44,834 nt of DNA from Pseudomonadales bacterium (GTDB lineage Bacteria > Pseudomonadota > Gammaproteobacteria > Pseudomonadales > Halieaceae), in NCBI GenBank assembly GCA_024234735.1, contig JACKNV010000016.1, positions 1-44,834 of the forward strand, given 5' to 3'. The notes under the pieces were generated by a model. That model had not been told where the DNA came from and made no database searches. It saw nothing but the letters and a program-made list of their open reading frames with translations. The position numbers and the translations under genes were made by a program. Of the stretch, positions 6,487 to 13,511 are shown piece by piece. Positions within the stretch are counted from its first letter, which is position 1. Each line of letters opens with the position of its first letter.

Positions 6487-7409
6487 AGGGTTTGGCGAGC
6501 TTTGTCATGAGCGGCCGCTTCCAGGCCCTGCTGGTTGCCCTGGCCGGTGCCGGAAGCCTGTTGTTCTGCTGGATCAGCGCCGCGGTGGTGGCCCTGGTCA
6601 CCCTGCGCAAGGGCGCGGCCGCCGGCGGCTGGTTGTTGGCCTGGGCGCTGCTGCCGGCGGGCACGCTGATGTTCGTGTATGCCGACAGTGGGCCCCTGAG
6701 CCTGCTGGTGGCCACCGCGGTACTGGCCCTGGTATTGCGGGCCACGGTGAATTTGCCGCTGGCCGTATTGTGTGCCGTGCCGCTGGGTGGGTTGGCAGGC
6801 CTGGCCCTGATGGCTTTCAGTGGCGAGCAGTTGCAACAGGTGGCGTCCTATTTGGGCGACTTCCTGGCGGCCATCGAGCAGCAGCTGTCCCAGGGAGGTG
6901 AAGCGGTGGTGCTGAGCCGCCCCGATGCCGCGCAGGTTGCCGGTATGATGGGCGCGGGAACGGCGATGACCGCGGTGCTGTGCCTGTTGCTGGCGCGCTA
7001 CTGGCAGGCGGCGTTGTACAACCCCGGGGGGTTCGGGCAGGAATTCAGGGCGCTGTACTACCCGCCGGCGATAACCGTGGCGCTGGCACTGGGAGCGGTA
7101 GCCCTGGCGGCCATGGGGCCCGCTTACCGCACCTGGGCCGTGATCTGCGTGCTGCCGCTGGCTTTTGTCGGCCTGGCCCTGGTTCACGCCCGGGTTGCAT
7201 TGCGGGGTCAGGGTACGGGCTGGCTGGTCGGGTTCTACATCGCCTGGCTGGTGTTCGACCCGGTTAAATTATTGGTGGTGTTCGCGGCTATTGCCGACAG
7301 CTGGTTCAAGTTTCGCCAGCGATGGGATACCCGGGCGGGCAGTGTTGTCGAGCGGCGTGGCGACACCCGGCGCGACGACGCGCCACACGAAGACGATGAA
7401 GATCGATAA
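6483..7409 (+). CDS. Multi-pass inner-membrane protein of the rpsR-rplI interval (DUF2232-like)
   Basis: The 308-residue product is highly hydrophobic, with about eight predicted membrane segments (for example residues 13-40, 45-65, 70-105, 160-180, 200-260), and a short charged cytoplasmic tail rich in Arg, Asp and Glu. A membrane protein of this size sits between rpsR and rplI in Pseudomonas and many relatives; its function is not established, and similarity to YybS/DUF2232 transport-like proteins is my recollection from context. The ATG at 6483 overlaps the stop of a mini-ORF. It lies 54 bases after rpsR and 43 before rplI, so it belongs to the ribosomal operon. Confidence 0.8.
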   Translation: MKGLASFVMSGRFQALLVALAGAGSLLFCWISAAVVALVTLRKGAAAGGWLLAWALLPAGTLMFVYADSGPLSLLVATAVLALVLRATVNLPLAVLCAVPLGGLAGLALMAFSGEQLQQVASYLGDFLAAIEQQLSQGGEAVVLSRPDAAQVAGMMGAGTAMTAVLCLLLARYWQAALYNPGGFGQEFRALYYPPAITVALALGAVALAAMGPAYRTWAVICVLPLAFVGLALVHARVALRGQGTGWLVGFYIAWLVFDPVKLLVVFAAIADSWFKFRQRWDTRAGSVVERRGDTRRDDAPHEDDEDR

Positions 7410-7452
7410 CTGGCAGTAGCGGGAGGCATCTCCCCGAAGAGAGGAAACCAAG

Positions 7453-7902
7453 ATGGAAGTCATTTTGCTGGAAAATATCAGCAACCTGGGTGGCCTGGGT
7501 GACAAGGTGAGCGTCAAGGCCGGATTTGGCCGCAATTACCTGATCCCCCAGGGCAAGGCCGTGCCGGCCACCGAGACCAATATCGCTGAATTCGAGACCC
7601 GCCGCGCAGAGCTCGAGGCGACGGCTGCGGCTGCCCTGGCGGCAGCCGAGGCCAGGGCCGAGGCCATCAATGCCCTGGGCCTGATCTCGATCACCGCCAA
7701 TGCCGGCGAGGAGGGCAAGCTGTTCGGCTCCGTCGGTACCCGCGATATCGCCGAGGCGGTTACCGCCGCTGGTGCCGAGGTGGACAAGTCCGAGGTGCGC
7801 CTGCCCGAGGGTGCACTGCGCGAGCTGGGTGAATACGAGATTGCCGTTCAGGTACACGGTGACGTATTCGCGGCCGTGGCCATCGCGGTCATCCCCGAGT
7901 AG
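7453..7902 (+). CDS. rplI: 50S ribosomal protein bL9
   Basis: 149-residue large-subunit protein with the bL9 signature: N-domain MEVILLENISNLGGLGDKVSVKAGFGRNYLIPQGKAVPAT, a long charged connecting helix (about 45-75), and a C-domain with LFGSVGTRDIAEAV and the end EYEIAVQVHGDV. It binds 23S domain V and helps frame maintenance. GAGAGGAAA precedes the start. A strong terminator follows. Confidence 0.98.
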   Translation: MEVILLENISNLGGLGDKVSVKAGFGRNYLIPQGKAVPATETNIAEFETRRAELEATAAAALAAAEARAEAINALGLISITANAGEEGKLFGSVGTRDIAEAVTAAGAEVDKSEVRLPEGALRELGEYEIAVQVHGDVFAAVAIAVIPE

Positions 7903-7956
7903 CAAGCGCTTCACGGCCCGCCCCGGGCGGTGCCGTTGCAAGGCCGGTCCCAGCTG

Positions 7957-7996
7957 ATACACCGGTTGTCCTGCCCGGCCACCGGTGTATTTTTTT
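7957..7996 (+). terminator. Rho-independent terminator after rplI
   Basis: Perfect 10-bp arms ATACACCGGT (7957-7966) and ACCGGTGTAT (7981-7990) are followed by six T residues (7991-7996). It ends the rpsF-rplI transcript. Confidence 0.85.
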
Positions 7997-8054
7997 GCCA
8001 GGCGCTTGAGCTTGACGCGCTGTGATACGGCCCCTGCGCCGGGGAGAGAAAGAC

Positions 8055-8092
8055 AAATTCACGGCTCGGCTGCTGCGCTGGCCCGTGAATTT
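8055..8092. repeat. Inverted repeat in the dnaB leader
   Basis: Perfect 10-bp arms AAATTCACGG (8055-8064) and CCGTGAATTT (8083-8092) enclose 18 bases. There is no T-run, so it is unlikely to be a simple terminator; it lies 40 bases before dnaB and could be an operator or RNA element. Confidence 0.55.
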
Positions 8093-8131
8093 GGTTACCC
8101 TGTGCAGTCCCTGTAATTAACCGTGCTAGCC

Positions 8132-9538
8132 ATGGCTGACCCCGATTTTCCGCCCAATATCGCCGAGATACCCCACCCGGGGGATCGCGATCTCGCCCGG
8201 ATCAAGATGCAGCCTCACTCCATCGAGGCGGAACAGTCCGTGCTGGGCGGCCTGTTGCTGTCGGCCGACGGCTGGGACGCGGTGGCGGAGGCCGTTACCG
8301 ACGGCGATTTCTACCGCCCCGATCACCGCCTGATATTTCGCCAGATCGCCAGGCTGGCGGAGGCGGCGGAGCCGGTAGACGTCATCACCGTGGCGGACAA
8401 GCTGGAGGCGCGCGGCGAACTGGCCGCGGCCGGGGGCCTGCCCTACCTTGCGGAACTTGCCCAGAACACCCCCAGCGCATCGAATATCCGCGCCTACGCC
8501 CAGGTGGTCAGTGAGCGCGCCAGCCTGCGCAAACTGATCGAGGCCGCCCAGGAGATCGCCGACAGCGGGTTCAATCCCGAGGGGCGCACCCCCGATGAGC
8601 TGATCGACGAGGCAGAGCGGCGCATCATGCAGATTTCCGAGCAGGGCCCCAAGGCGGGCGGCCCCCAGTCGGTCAATCCGCTGTTGCAGTCCGCCATCGG
8701 CAGGATCGAGGAACTGTTCAATTCCGGGGGGGATATCACCGGCCTGAGTACCGGGTTCAAGGATCTGGACGGCATGACCTCCGGTCTGCAACCGGCGGAC
8801 CTGGTGATCGTGGCGGGTCGGCCCTCCATGGGCAAGACCAGCTTTGCCATGAACCTGGTGGAGCACGCCATCCTCAACCAGGCCAAGCCCATCCTGGTAT
8901 TCAGCATGGAGATGCCCGCCGACTCGCTGATCATCCGCATGCTGTCTTCGGTGGGTCGTATCGACCAGACCAGGATACGCAACGGCAAACTGGAGCAGGA
9001 GGACTGGCCCAAGCTCAGCACGGCGGTCAACAAGCTCAAGGACGTGCCGCTGTATATCGACGACACCCCGGCCCTGACGCCTACCGAGGTCCGCAGCCGC
9101 GTCCGCCGGGTGATGCGCGAGCACGGGGAACTGGGCATGGTCATGGTGGATTACCTGCAGTTGATGCAGGTCGCCGGGTCCTCGGAGGGGCGCACCGCGG
9201 AGATCTCGGAGATATCCCGCAGCCTCAAGGCCATCGCCAAGGAGTTCCAGTGCCCCATGGTGGCCCTGTCACAGCTGAACCGCTCCCTGGAACAGCGCCC
9301 CAACAAGCGGCCGGTCAACTCGGACCTGCGCGAATCCGGCGCCATCGAGCAGGACGCCGACGTCATCATGTTTATCTACCGGGACGAGGTATACAACGAG
9401 GAATCCCCCGACAAGGGCGTGGCGGAAATCATCATCGGCAAGCAGCGCAACGGCCCCATCGGCATCTGCCGGCTGGCTTTCATCGGCCAGTATACCCGCT
9501 TCGAGAATCTCGCCCGGGGCTCCTACGACCAGGGCTGA
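8132..9538 (+). CDS. dnaB: Replicative DNA helicase DnaB
   Basis: 468-residue hexameric 5'-3' helicase that unwinds DNA at the fork. The N-terminal primase-interacting domain begins PHSIEAEQSVLGGLLL; the RecA-like domain carries Walker A GRPSMGKTS (residues 229-237), the segment ILVFSMEMP, Walker B with MVMVDYLQLM, and SQLNRSLEQRPNKRP followed by LRESGAIEQDADVIMF. It ends shortly after an ARGSYDQG C-terminus. ATG 8132 is preferred; an in-frame GTG lies three codons upstream and neither has a strong ribosome site. rplI then dnaB is the conserved order in Pseudomonas. Confidence 0.97.
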   Translation: MADPDFPPNIAEIPHPGDRDLARIKMQPHSIEAEQSVLGGLLLSADGWDAVAEAVTDGDFYRPDHRLIFRQIARLAEAAEPVDVITVADKLEARGELAAAGGLPYLAELAQNTPSASNIRAYAQVVSERASLRKLIEAAQEIADSGFNPEGRTPDELIDEAERRIMQISEQGPKAGGPQSVNPLLQSAIGRIEELFNSGGDITGLSTGFKDLDGMTSGLQPADLVIVAGRPSMGKTSFAMNLVEHAILNQAKPILVFSMEMPADSLIIRMLSSVGRIDQTRIRNGKLEQEDWPKLSTAVNKLKDVPLYIDDTPALTPTEVRSRVRRVMREHGELGMVMVDYLQLMQVAGSSEGRTAEISEISRSLKAIAKEFQCPMVALSQLNRSLEQRPNKRPVNSDLRESGAIEQDADVIMFIYRDEVYNEESPDKGVAEIIIGKQRNGPIGICRLAFIGQYTRFENLARGSYDQG

Positions 9539-9541
9539 CAA

Positions 9542-9571
9542 CGCGCTGGCCGGGTGAATTCGACCAGCGCG
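9542..9571. terminator. Hairpin between convergent dnaB and bfr
   Basis: Perfect 8-bp arms CGCGCTGG (9542-9549) and CCAGCGCG (9564-9571) sit between the two gene ends. There is no T-run on either side, so it may be a weak bidirectional terminator or 3' stabiliser. Confidence 0.4.
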
Positions 9572-9584
9572 CGGCTGCGTGCGC

Positions 9585-10067
9585 TTAGGCGGGTTTGACC
9601 GTGTGCATGGCGGTCTGCAGGTAGTTTTCCAGACCCACCTTCTCGATGAGGCCCAGTTGGGTCTCCAGCCAGTCGATGTGCTCCTCCTCCGACTCCATGA
9701 TCTCCACGCACAAATCCCGCGACACATAGTCGGAGACGGACTCGCAGTAGGCCACCGCGCTTTTCAGGTCGGTGTGGGCCTTGTGCTCCAGTTTCAGGTC
9801 GCACTCCAGCATCTCTTTGGTGTTTTCCCCGATCAGCAGTTTGCCCAGGTCCTGCAGGTTGGGCAGCCCCTGGAGGAACAGGATGCGCTCGACCAGCTGG
9901 TCCGCGTGTTTCATCTCGTCGATGGATTCGTGGTACTCGTGGTCGGCCAGCTCCTGCAGGCCCCAGTCCTTGTACATGCGCGCGTGGAGAAAATACTGGT
10001 TGATGGCTACCAGTTCGTTGCCCAGTATCCTGTTGAGGTGCTCGATTACCTTGGGGTCGCCTTTCAT
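9585..10067 (-). CDS. bfr: Bacterioferritin
   Basis: 160-residue ferritin-like four-helix protein that assembles as a 24-mer cage and stores iron after oxidising it. All dinuclear-centre ligands are present at standard positions: Glu18, Glu51, His54, Glu94, Glu127 and His130; Met52, the haem ligand shared by two subunits, is also present. The start is MKGDPKVIEHLNRIL with GAGGAG upstream. It is convergent with dnaB and lies downstream of bfd, whose ferredoxin helps release the stored iron. It has its own promoter (10097-10125), so need not be co-expressed with bfd. Confidence 0.97.
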   Translation of the reverse strand: MKGDPKVIEHLNRILGNELVAINQYFLHARMYKDWGLQELADHEYHESIDEMKHADQLVERILFLQGLPNLQDLGKLLIGENTKEMLECDLKLEHKAHTDLKSAVAYCESVSDYVSRDLCVEIMESEEEHIDWLETQLGLIEKVGLENYLQTAMHTVKPA

Positions 10068-10096
10068 CTCCGGTCTCCTCGCCAGCGGAAGTCACC

Positions 10097-10125
10097 ATAA
10101 TGGACGCGAAAGCGTATCCTGTCAA
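10097..10125 (-). promoter_or_regulatory. Promoter of bfr
   Basis: On the reverse strand a perfect -35 TTGACA (10125-10120) is followed after 17 bases by CATTAT (10102-10097), 30 bases before the bfr ATG. Upstream (10147-10172) is an AT-rich stretch with palindrome TACCTAAGGTA and a further AAGGTA, a possible activator site. Confidence 0.6.
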
Positions 10126-10208
10126 AACAGGCGCACTGATGAAAATTACCTAAGGTACTAAAAAATAAGGTATTTAAATGAATATGGGGGGCGGGCGCCC
10201 CGGGTCGG

Positions 10209-10415
10209 TCAGCTGACGGCGTAGAACAGCTGCTCGTTGTCCTCGACCGCGCTGGTCATGGACTCGCGCATGATGTCCCGGGTGAGCACGCCACATTTGC
10301 CGCACTGGCTGGCAACCCCCAGGCTGATGCGCAGGTCGCGCATGGAGCTGGCACCGTCCTGGATGGCGGCGCGAATCTGGGTGTCGGTGATACCTTTGCA
10401 GAGACAAACGTACAT
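10209..10415 (-). CDS. bfd: Bacterioferritin-associated ferredoxin
   Basis: 68-residue [2Fe-2S] protein that reduces iron in bacterioferritin so it can be released under iron starvation. The four ligands are in the Bfd pattern, Cys4, Cys6, Cys38 and Cys41, in MYVCLCKGITD and SQCGKCG. The ATG at 10415 is chosen because the frame's longer upstream part lacks similarity. Its promoter overlaps a Fur-like box (10461-10481), agreeing with induction when iron is scarce. It lies 141 bases upstream of bfr on the same strand. Confidence 0.93.
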   Translation of the reverse strand: MYVCLCKGITDTQIRAAIQDGASSMRDLRISLGVASQCGKCGVLTRDIMRESMTSAVEDNEQLFYAVS

Positions 10416-10457
10416 GGCCGGGCACTGGTTGAGGCGGTTATTCAAATGTTGGCTTGG

Positions 10458-10486
10458 ACAATAATGCTAATGAGAATGATTGTCAA
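10458..10486 (-). promoter_or_regulatory. bfd promoter overlapped by a Fur box
   Basis: The reverse strand has -35 TTGACA (10486-10481), a 17-base spacer and -10 TATTGT (10463-10458). The spacer reads as successive NNNATT hexamers (ATCATT, CTCATT, AGCATT), the pattern of Fur-binding sites, so Fe-Fur would block RNA polymerase. Assignment is by motif only. Confidence 0.65.
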
Positions 10487-10681
10487 CAGTATTCGACCAG
10501 TAAACTATTTCCTGCACAGCCTCGTCCAATCGGGTCGAGAGGGGCAGGTCGTGGGTGCGCGTGAAGCAGGCCCGATGGCTGCGGCAGCCTTAGAGAAATC
10601 AGGGGATGGCAGGCCTTCCCGCGGCGGTTCCCCGGTAATTATTTTCGTCGGGAGCCTGGCACATGGAGTCCGGGCTTCAGG

Positions 10682-10687
10682 TATAAT
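10682..10687 (+). promoter_or_regulatory. Consensus -10 element upstream of proA
   Basis: A perfect TATAAT at 10682-10687 lies 36 bases before the proA ATG. No convincing -35 is seen at 17 bases; TGGCAC at 10657-10662 is a weak candidate with 19-base spacing. The rest of the 10487-10681 gap shows nothing I recognise. Confidence 0.45.
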
Positions 10688-10723
10688 GCCCGCCTTTTCC
10701 GCACTCATACGAGCCCGTTCGCG

Positions 10724-11980
10724 ATGGACGTAAACCAGTATATGGTCGAGTTGGGGCAGGCGGCGCGCGCCGCGTCCCGGCAGGTGGCGGCCTCTGCCAC
10801 CGCGGTCCGCAACGGCGCGCTGCTGGCGGCCCGGGACGCCCTTGACGGCGCCCGGGCAAAGCTGGCCGAGGCCAATGCCGCTGACATGGCACGCGGGGCG
10901 GACAATGGCCTGGCGGCACCCCTGCTGGACCGCCTGGAGCTGACCCCGGCTCGCATCGATGCCATGCTGGAGGGCCTGGGCCAGGTCGCCGCGCTTCCCG
11001 ACCCGGTGGGCGCCATCAGCGACCTCAATACCATGCCCAGCGGCATCCAGGTGGGGCGCATGCGGGTGCCCCTGGGGGTTATCGGTATCATCTACGAATC
11101 GCGACCCAACGTGACCGTGGAGGCGGCGAGCCTGTGCCTGAAATCGGGTAATGCCACCATCCTGCGCGGCGGCTCGGAAGCGCTGGCTTCCAACTGCGCC
11201 ATTGCCGAGTGCCTGGCCCAGGGGCTGCGCCAGGCCGGCCTGCCGGAAGCGGCGCTGCAGGTGGTTGCCACGGCGGACCGCGCCGCGGTGGGCCAGCTGA
11301 TCACCATGCCCGAATATGTCGATGTAATCGTACCGCGTGGAGGCAAGGGCCTGATCGAACGCATCAGCGCCGAATCCCGGGTGCCGGTCATCAAGCACCT
11401 CGACGGTGTGTGTCACGTGTATGTGGATGACGGCGCCGACGAGGATATGGCAGTGGCCATTGCGGTCAATGCCAAGACCCAGCGCTACGGCACCTGCAAC
11501 ACCATGGAGACCCTGCTGCTGGCCGACTCGGTGGCGGCATCGCTGCTGCCGCGCCTGGCGCAGGCCTACGCCGCGGCGGGCGTGGAGTTGCGCGGCTGCG
11601 AACGCACCCGGGCCATTCTGCCGCAGGTTACGGCCGCCACCGAGCAGGACTGGCGCGAGGAGTACCTGGCGCCGATCCTGGCAGTGCGGGTAGTCGATGG
11701 GCTCGATACGGCTATCGCGCACATCAATACCTACAGCTCGCTGCACACCGACAGCATCGTTACCCGCGACCACCAGCGCGCCATGCGCTTCCTGCGCGAG
11801 GTGGATTCCAGCTCGGTCATGGTCAACGCCTCGACCCGTTTCGCCGATGGCTTCGAGTACGGGCTGGGCGCCGAGATCGGTATTTCCACCGACAAGCTCC
11901 ACGCGCGCGGTCCGGTCGGCCTGGAGGGACTCACCTCCCAGAAGTACGTGGTATTCGGCGAGGGGCAGGTTCGCACTTGA
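10724..11980 (+). CDS. proA: Gamma-glutamyl phosphate reductase
   Basis: 418-residue NADPH-dependent enzyme that converts glutamyl-5-phosphate to glutamate-5-semialdehyde in proline synthesis. It belongs to the aldehyde dehydrogenase superfamily; the catalytic Cys258 is in RYGTCNTMETLL, with RVPLGVIGIIYESRPNVT and GLGAEIGISTDKLHARGPVGLEGLTS also diagnostic. Length is normal. The ATG follows a consensus -10, and the stop overlaps the nadD start, so translation is probably coupled. It heads the long run that continues to lipB. Confidence 0.97.
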   Translation: MDVNQYMVELGQAARAASRQVAASATAVRNGALLAARDALDGARAKLAEANAADMARGADNGLAAPLLDRLELTPARIDAMLEGLGQVAALPDPVGAISDLNTMPSGIQVGRMRVPLGVIGIIYESRPNVTVEAASLCLKSGNATILRGGSEALASNCAIAECLAQGLRQAGLPEAALQVVATADRAAVGQLITMPEYVDVIVPRGGKGLIERISAESRVPVIKHLDGVCHVYVDDGADEDMAVAIAVNAKTQRYGTCNTMETLLLADSVAASLLPRLAQAYAAAGVELRGCERTRAILPQVTAATEQDWREEYLAPILAVRVVDGLDTAIAHINTYSSLHTDSIVTRDHQRAMRFLREVDSSSVMVNASTRFADGFEYGLGAEIGISTDKLHARGPVGLEGLTSQKYVVFGEGQVRT

Positions 11981-12633
11981 GTCCGCGGCCCGGACCACTG
12001 ACAGCGGTGGGCGTCTTCGGCGGCACCTTCGATCCGGTACACTACGGCCACTTGCGCTCGGCCCTGGAACTGGTGGAGCGGCTGCAACTGCAGCAGCTGC
12101 GCCTCATGCCCTGCGCCACGCCGCCGCATCGCGGCCAGCCCGCCTGCAGCGCGCACCACCGGGCGGCAATGGTCGAGCTGGCGGTGGCCGGCGAGCCGCG
12201 CCTGGCATGCGACCGGCGGGAACTGCAGAGAACCGGCGCATCCTACACCATCGATAGCCTGAAGGCGCTGCGCGCCGAACTGGGCGACACCCTGAGCCTC
12301 GGCCTGGTAATGGGCTGTGACGCGGTGTTGGGTATCACCTCCTGGCATCGCTGGCAGGAGCTGCTGGATTACGCCCACGTGGTGGTGATGGCGCGGCCGG
12401 GCTGGCAGCTGCCCGCCCACGGCCCGGTGGCGCAGTGGCTGCGGGACCACCAGCTGGCGGATGCCGCCGGGCTGCACCAGCGCGCCGCTGGGGGTATCCT
12501 AGTGGTGAAACTGCGCCCGCTGGCTATCTCGTCCACGGAAATTCGCGAGCTGCTGGCCGCCGGGCGCTCGCCGCGCTACCTGCTGCCGCAGGTGGTGCTG
12601 GATTATATACAGGCCCACAATCTCTACCACTGA
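11977..12633 (+). CDS. nadD: Nicotinate-nucleotide adenylyltransferase
   Basis: About 218 residues; transfers AMP from ATP to nicotinate mononucleotide, giving deamido-NAD in NAD synthesis. The nucleotidyltransferase signature GGTFDPVHYGH is at residues 15-25, and the second motif ISSTEIRELLAAG is near the C-terminus. The TTG at 11977 overlaps the proA stop as TTGA; the next in-frame start (GTG at 12007) would leave only a few residues before the catalytic motif, so TTG is preferred. nadD-rsfS-rlmH is a widely conserved order. Confidence 0.94.
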   Translation: MSPRPGPLTAVGVFGGTFDPVHYGHLRSALELVERLQLQQLRLMPCATPPHRGQPACSAHHRAAMVELAVAGEPRLACDRRELQRTGASYTIDSLKALRAELGDTLSLGLVMGCDAVLGITSWHRWQELLDYAHVVVMARPGWQLPAHGPVAQWLRDHQLADAAGLHQRAAGGILVVKLRPLAISSTEIRELLAAGRSPRYLLPQVVLDYIQAHNLYH

Positions 12634-12644
12634 AGAGGCACAAC

Positions 12645-12677
12645 ATGAACCGACATCCCTGGAACAAGCAGAGCTGA
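12645..12677 (+). CDS. Ten-codon leader ORF overlapping the rsfS start
   Basis: An ATG at 12645 encodes MNRHPWNKQS and stops at TGA 12675-12677, which overlaps the rsfS ATG as TGATG. A good Shine-Dalgarno GAAGAGG lies six bases upstream at 12632-12638, better than anything in front of rsfS. It looks like a device to deliver ribosomes to rsfS. Whether the peptide itself matters is unknown. Confidence 0.4.
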   Translation: MNRHPWNKQS

Positions 12678-13009
12678 TGGATTCCGAAGCACAAAAACAA
12701 CTGGTCATCGACGCCCTGGACGAGCTCAAGGCGGTGAACACGGTAAGCCTGGACGTCACCGGCATGACCGACGTCATGGATTTCCTGGTGATCGCCAGTG
12801 GCACCTCGAACCGGCACGTCAAGTCGCTGGCCGACAATGTCTGTATGCAGGCCAAGAAGCAGGGCCTGCGACCCCTGGGGGTGGAGGGAGAGGATACCGG
12901 CGAGTGGGTGCTGGTGGATTTTGGTGACGTGGTGGTGCACGTCATGCTGCCGGCCACCCGCGACTTTTACGATCTCGAGCGGCTCTGGCGCCCCGACACC
13001 CCTGCCTGA
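12677..13009 (+). CDS. rsfS: Ribosomal silencing factor RsfS
   Basis: 110-residue protein of the RsfS/YbeB/Iojap family, which binds uL14 on the 50S subunit and blocks joining with 30S during slow growth. Conserved segments include ALDELKAVN, DFLVIASGTSNRHVKSLAD, and EGEDTGEWVLVDFGDVVVHVM near the C-terminus. It sits between nadD and rlmH as in most proteobacteria; its start overlaps a leader ORF and its stop overlaps the rlmH ATG (TGATG), implying coupled translation. Confidence 0.95.
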   Translation: MDSEAQKQLVIDALDELKAVNTVSLDVTGMTDVMDFLVIASGTSNRHVKSLADNVCMQAKKQGLRPLGVEGEDTGEWVLVDFGDVVVHVMLPATRDFYDLERLWRPDTPA

Positions 13010-13479
13010 TGCGCATTAGTGTCATTGCGGTGGGCAGCAAGATGCCCGCCTGGGTGGAGCAGGGGGTGGACGAGTACTGCCGGCGCCTGCCGCGTGAGCT
13101 GAAGCTGCAGTGGCGCGAGATTCCCCTGGCCCGCCGCTCCCGCGATGCCAGGCCGGAGCAGCTGGCGGAACTCGAGGGTGAGCAGATTCTCAAAGCCGTG
13201 CCCGCAGGTGACCGGGTGATCGCCCTGGATGTGCTGGGCAAACGCCTGTCCACCCACGATCTGGCCGGGGAGTTGCGTGCCTGGCAGATGTCCGGAGACA
13301 ATTTCAGCCTGTTGATAGGCGGCCCGGACGGACTCGCCCCGCAGTGCCTGCAGCGGGCCGACAGCCGCTGGTCGCTGAGCGACCTCACCCTGCCCCACCC
13401 CCTGGTGCGGGTTATCCTGGCGGAGCAGCTCTACCGGGCTTGGACAATCACCGTCAACCACCCGTATCATCGCGACTAG
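13009..13479 (+). CDS. rlmH: 23S rRNA (pseudouridine-1915-N3)-methyltransferase RlmH
   Basis: 156-residue SPOUT methyltransferase that methylates pseudouridine 1915 of helix 69 on assembled 70S ribosomes. It begins MRISVIAVGSKMPAWV, and shows GDRVIALDVLGK, the SAM-binding LLIGGPDGL and the end EQLYRAWTITVNHPYHRD, all family hallmarks. The start overlaps the rsfS stop. mrdA follows 32 bases later. Confidence 0.97.
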   Translation: MRISVIAVGSKMPAWVEQGVDEYCRRLPRELKLQWREIPLARRSRDARPEQLAELEGEQILKAVPAGDRVIALDVLGKRLSTHDLAGELRAWQMSGDNFSLLIGGPDGLAPQCLQRADSRWSLSDLTLPHPLVRVILAEQLYRAWTITVNHPYHRD

Positions 13480-13511
13480 CAATGCAGCACCGGCCCGGGC
13501 AACTTTCTTAA

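Noticed and set aside
10187..10208. GC-rich run GGGGGGCGGGCGCCCCGGG after bfd as a terminator
   Set aside because: The stem is short and ambiguous and no T-run follows on the minus strand.
10505..11998. 497-codon open frame on the minus strand
   Set aside because: It lies opposite proA, has no family resemblance, and is expected from high third-position G+C.
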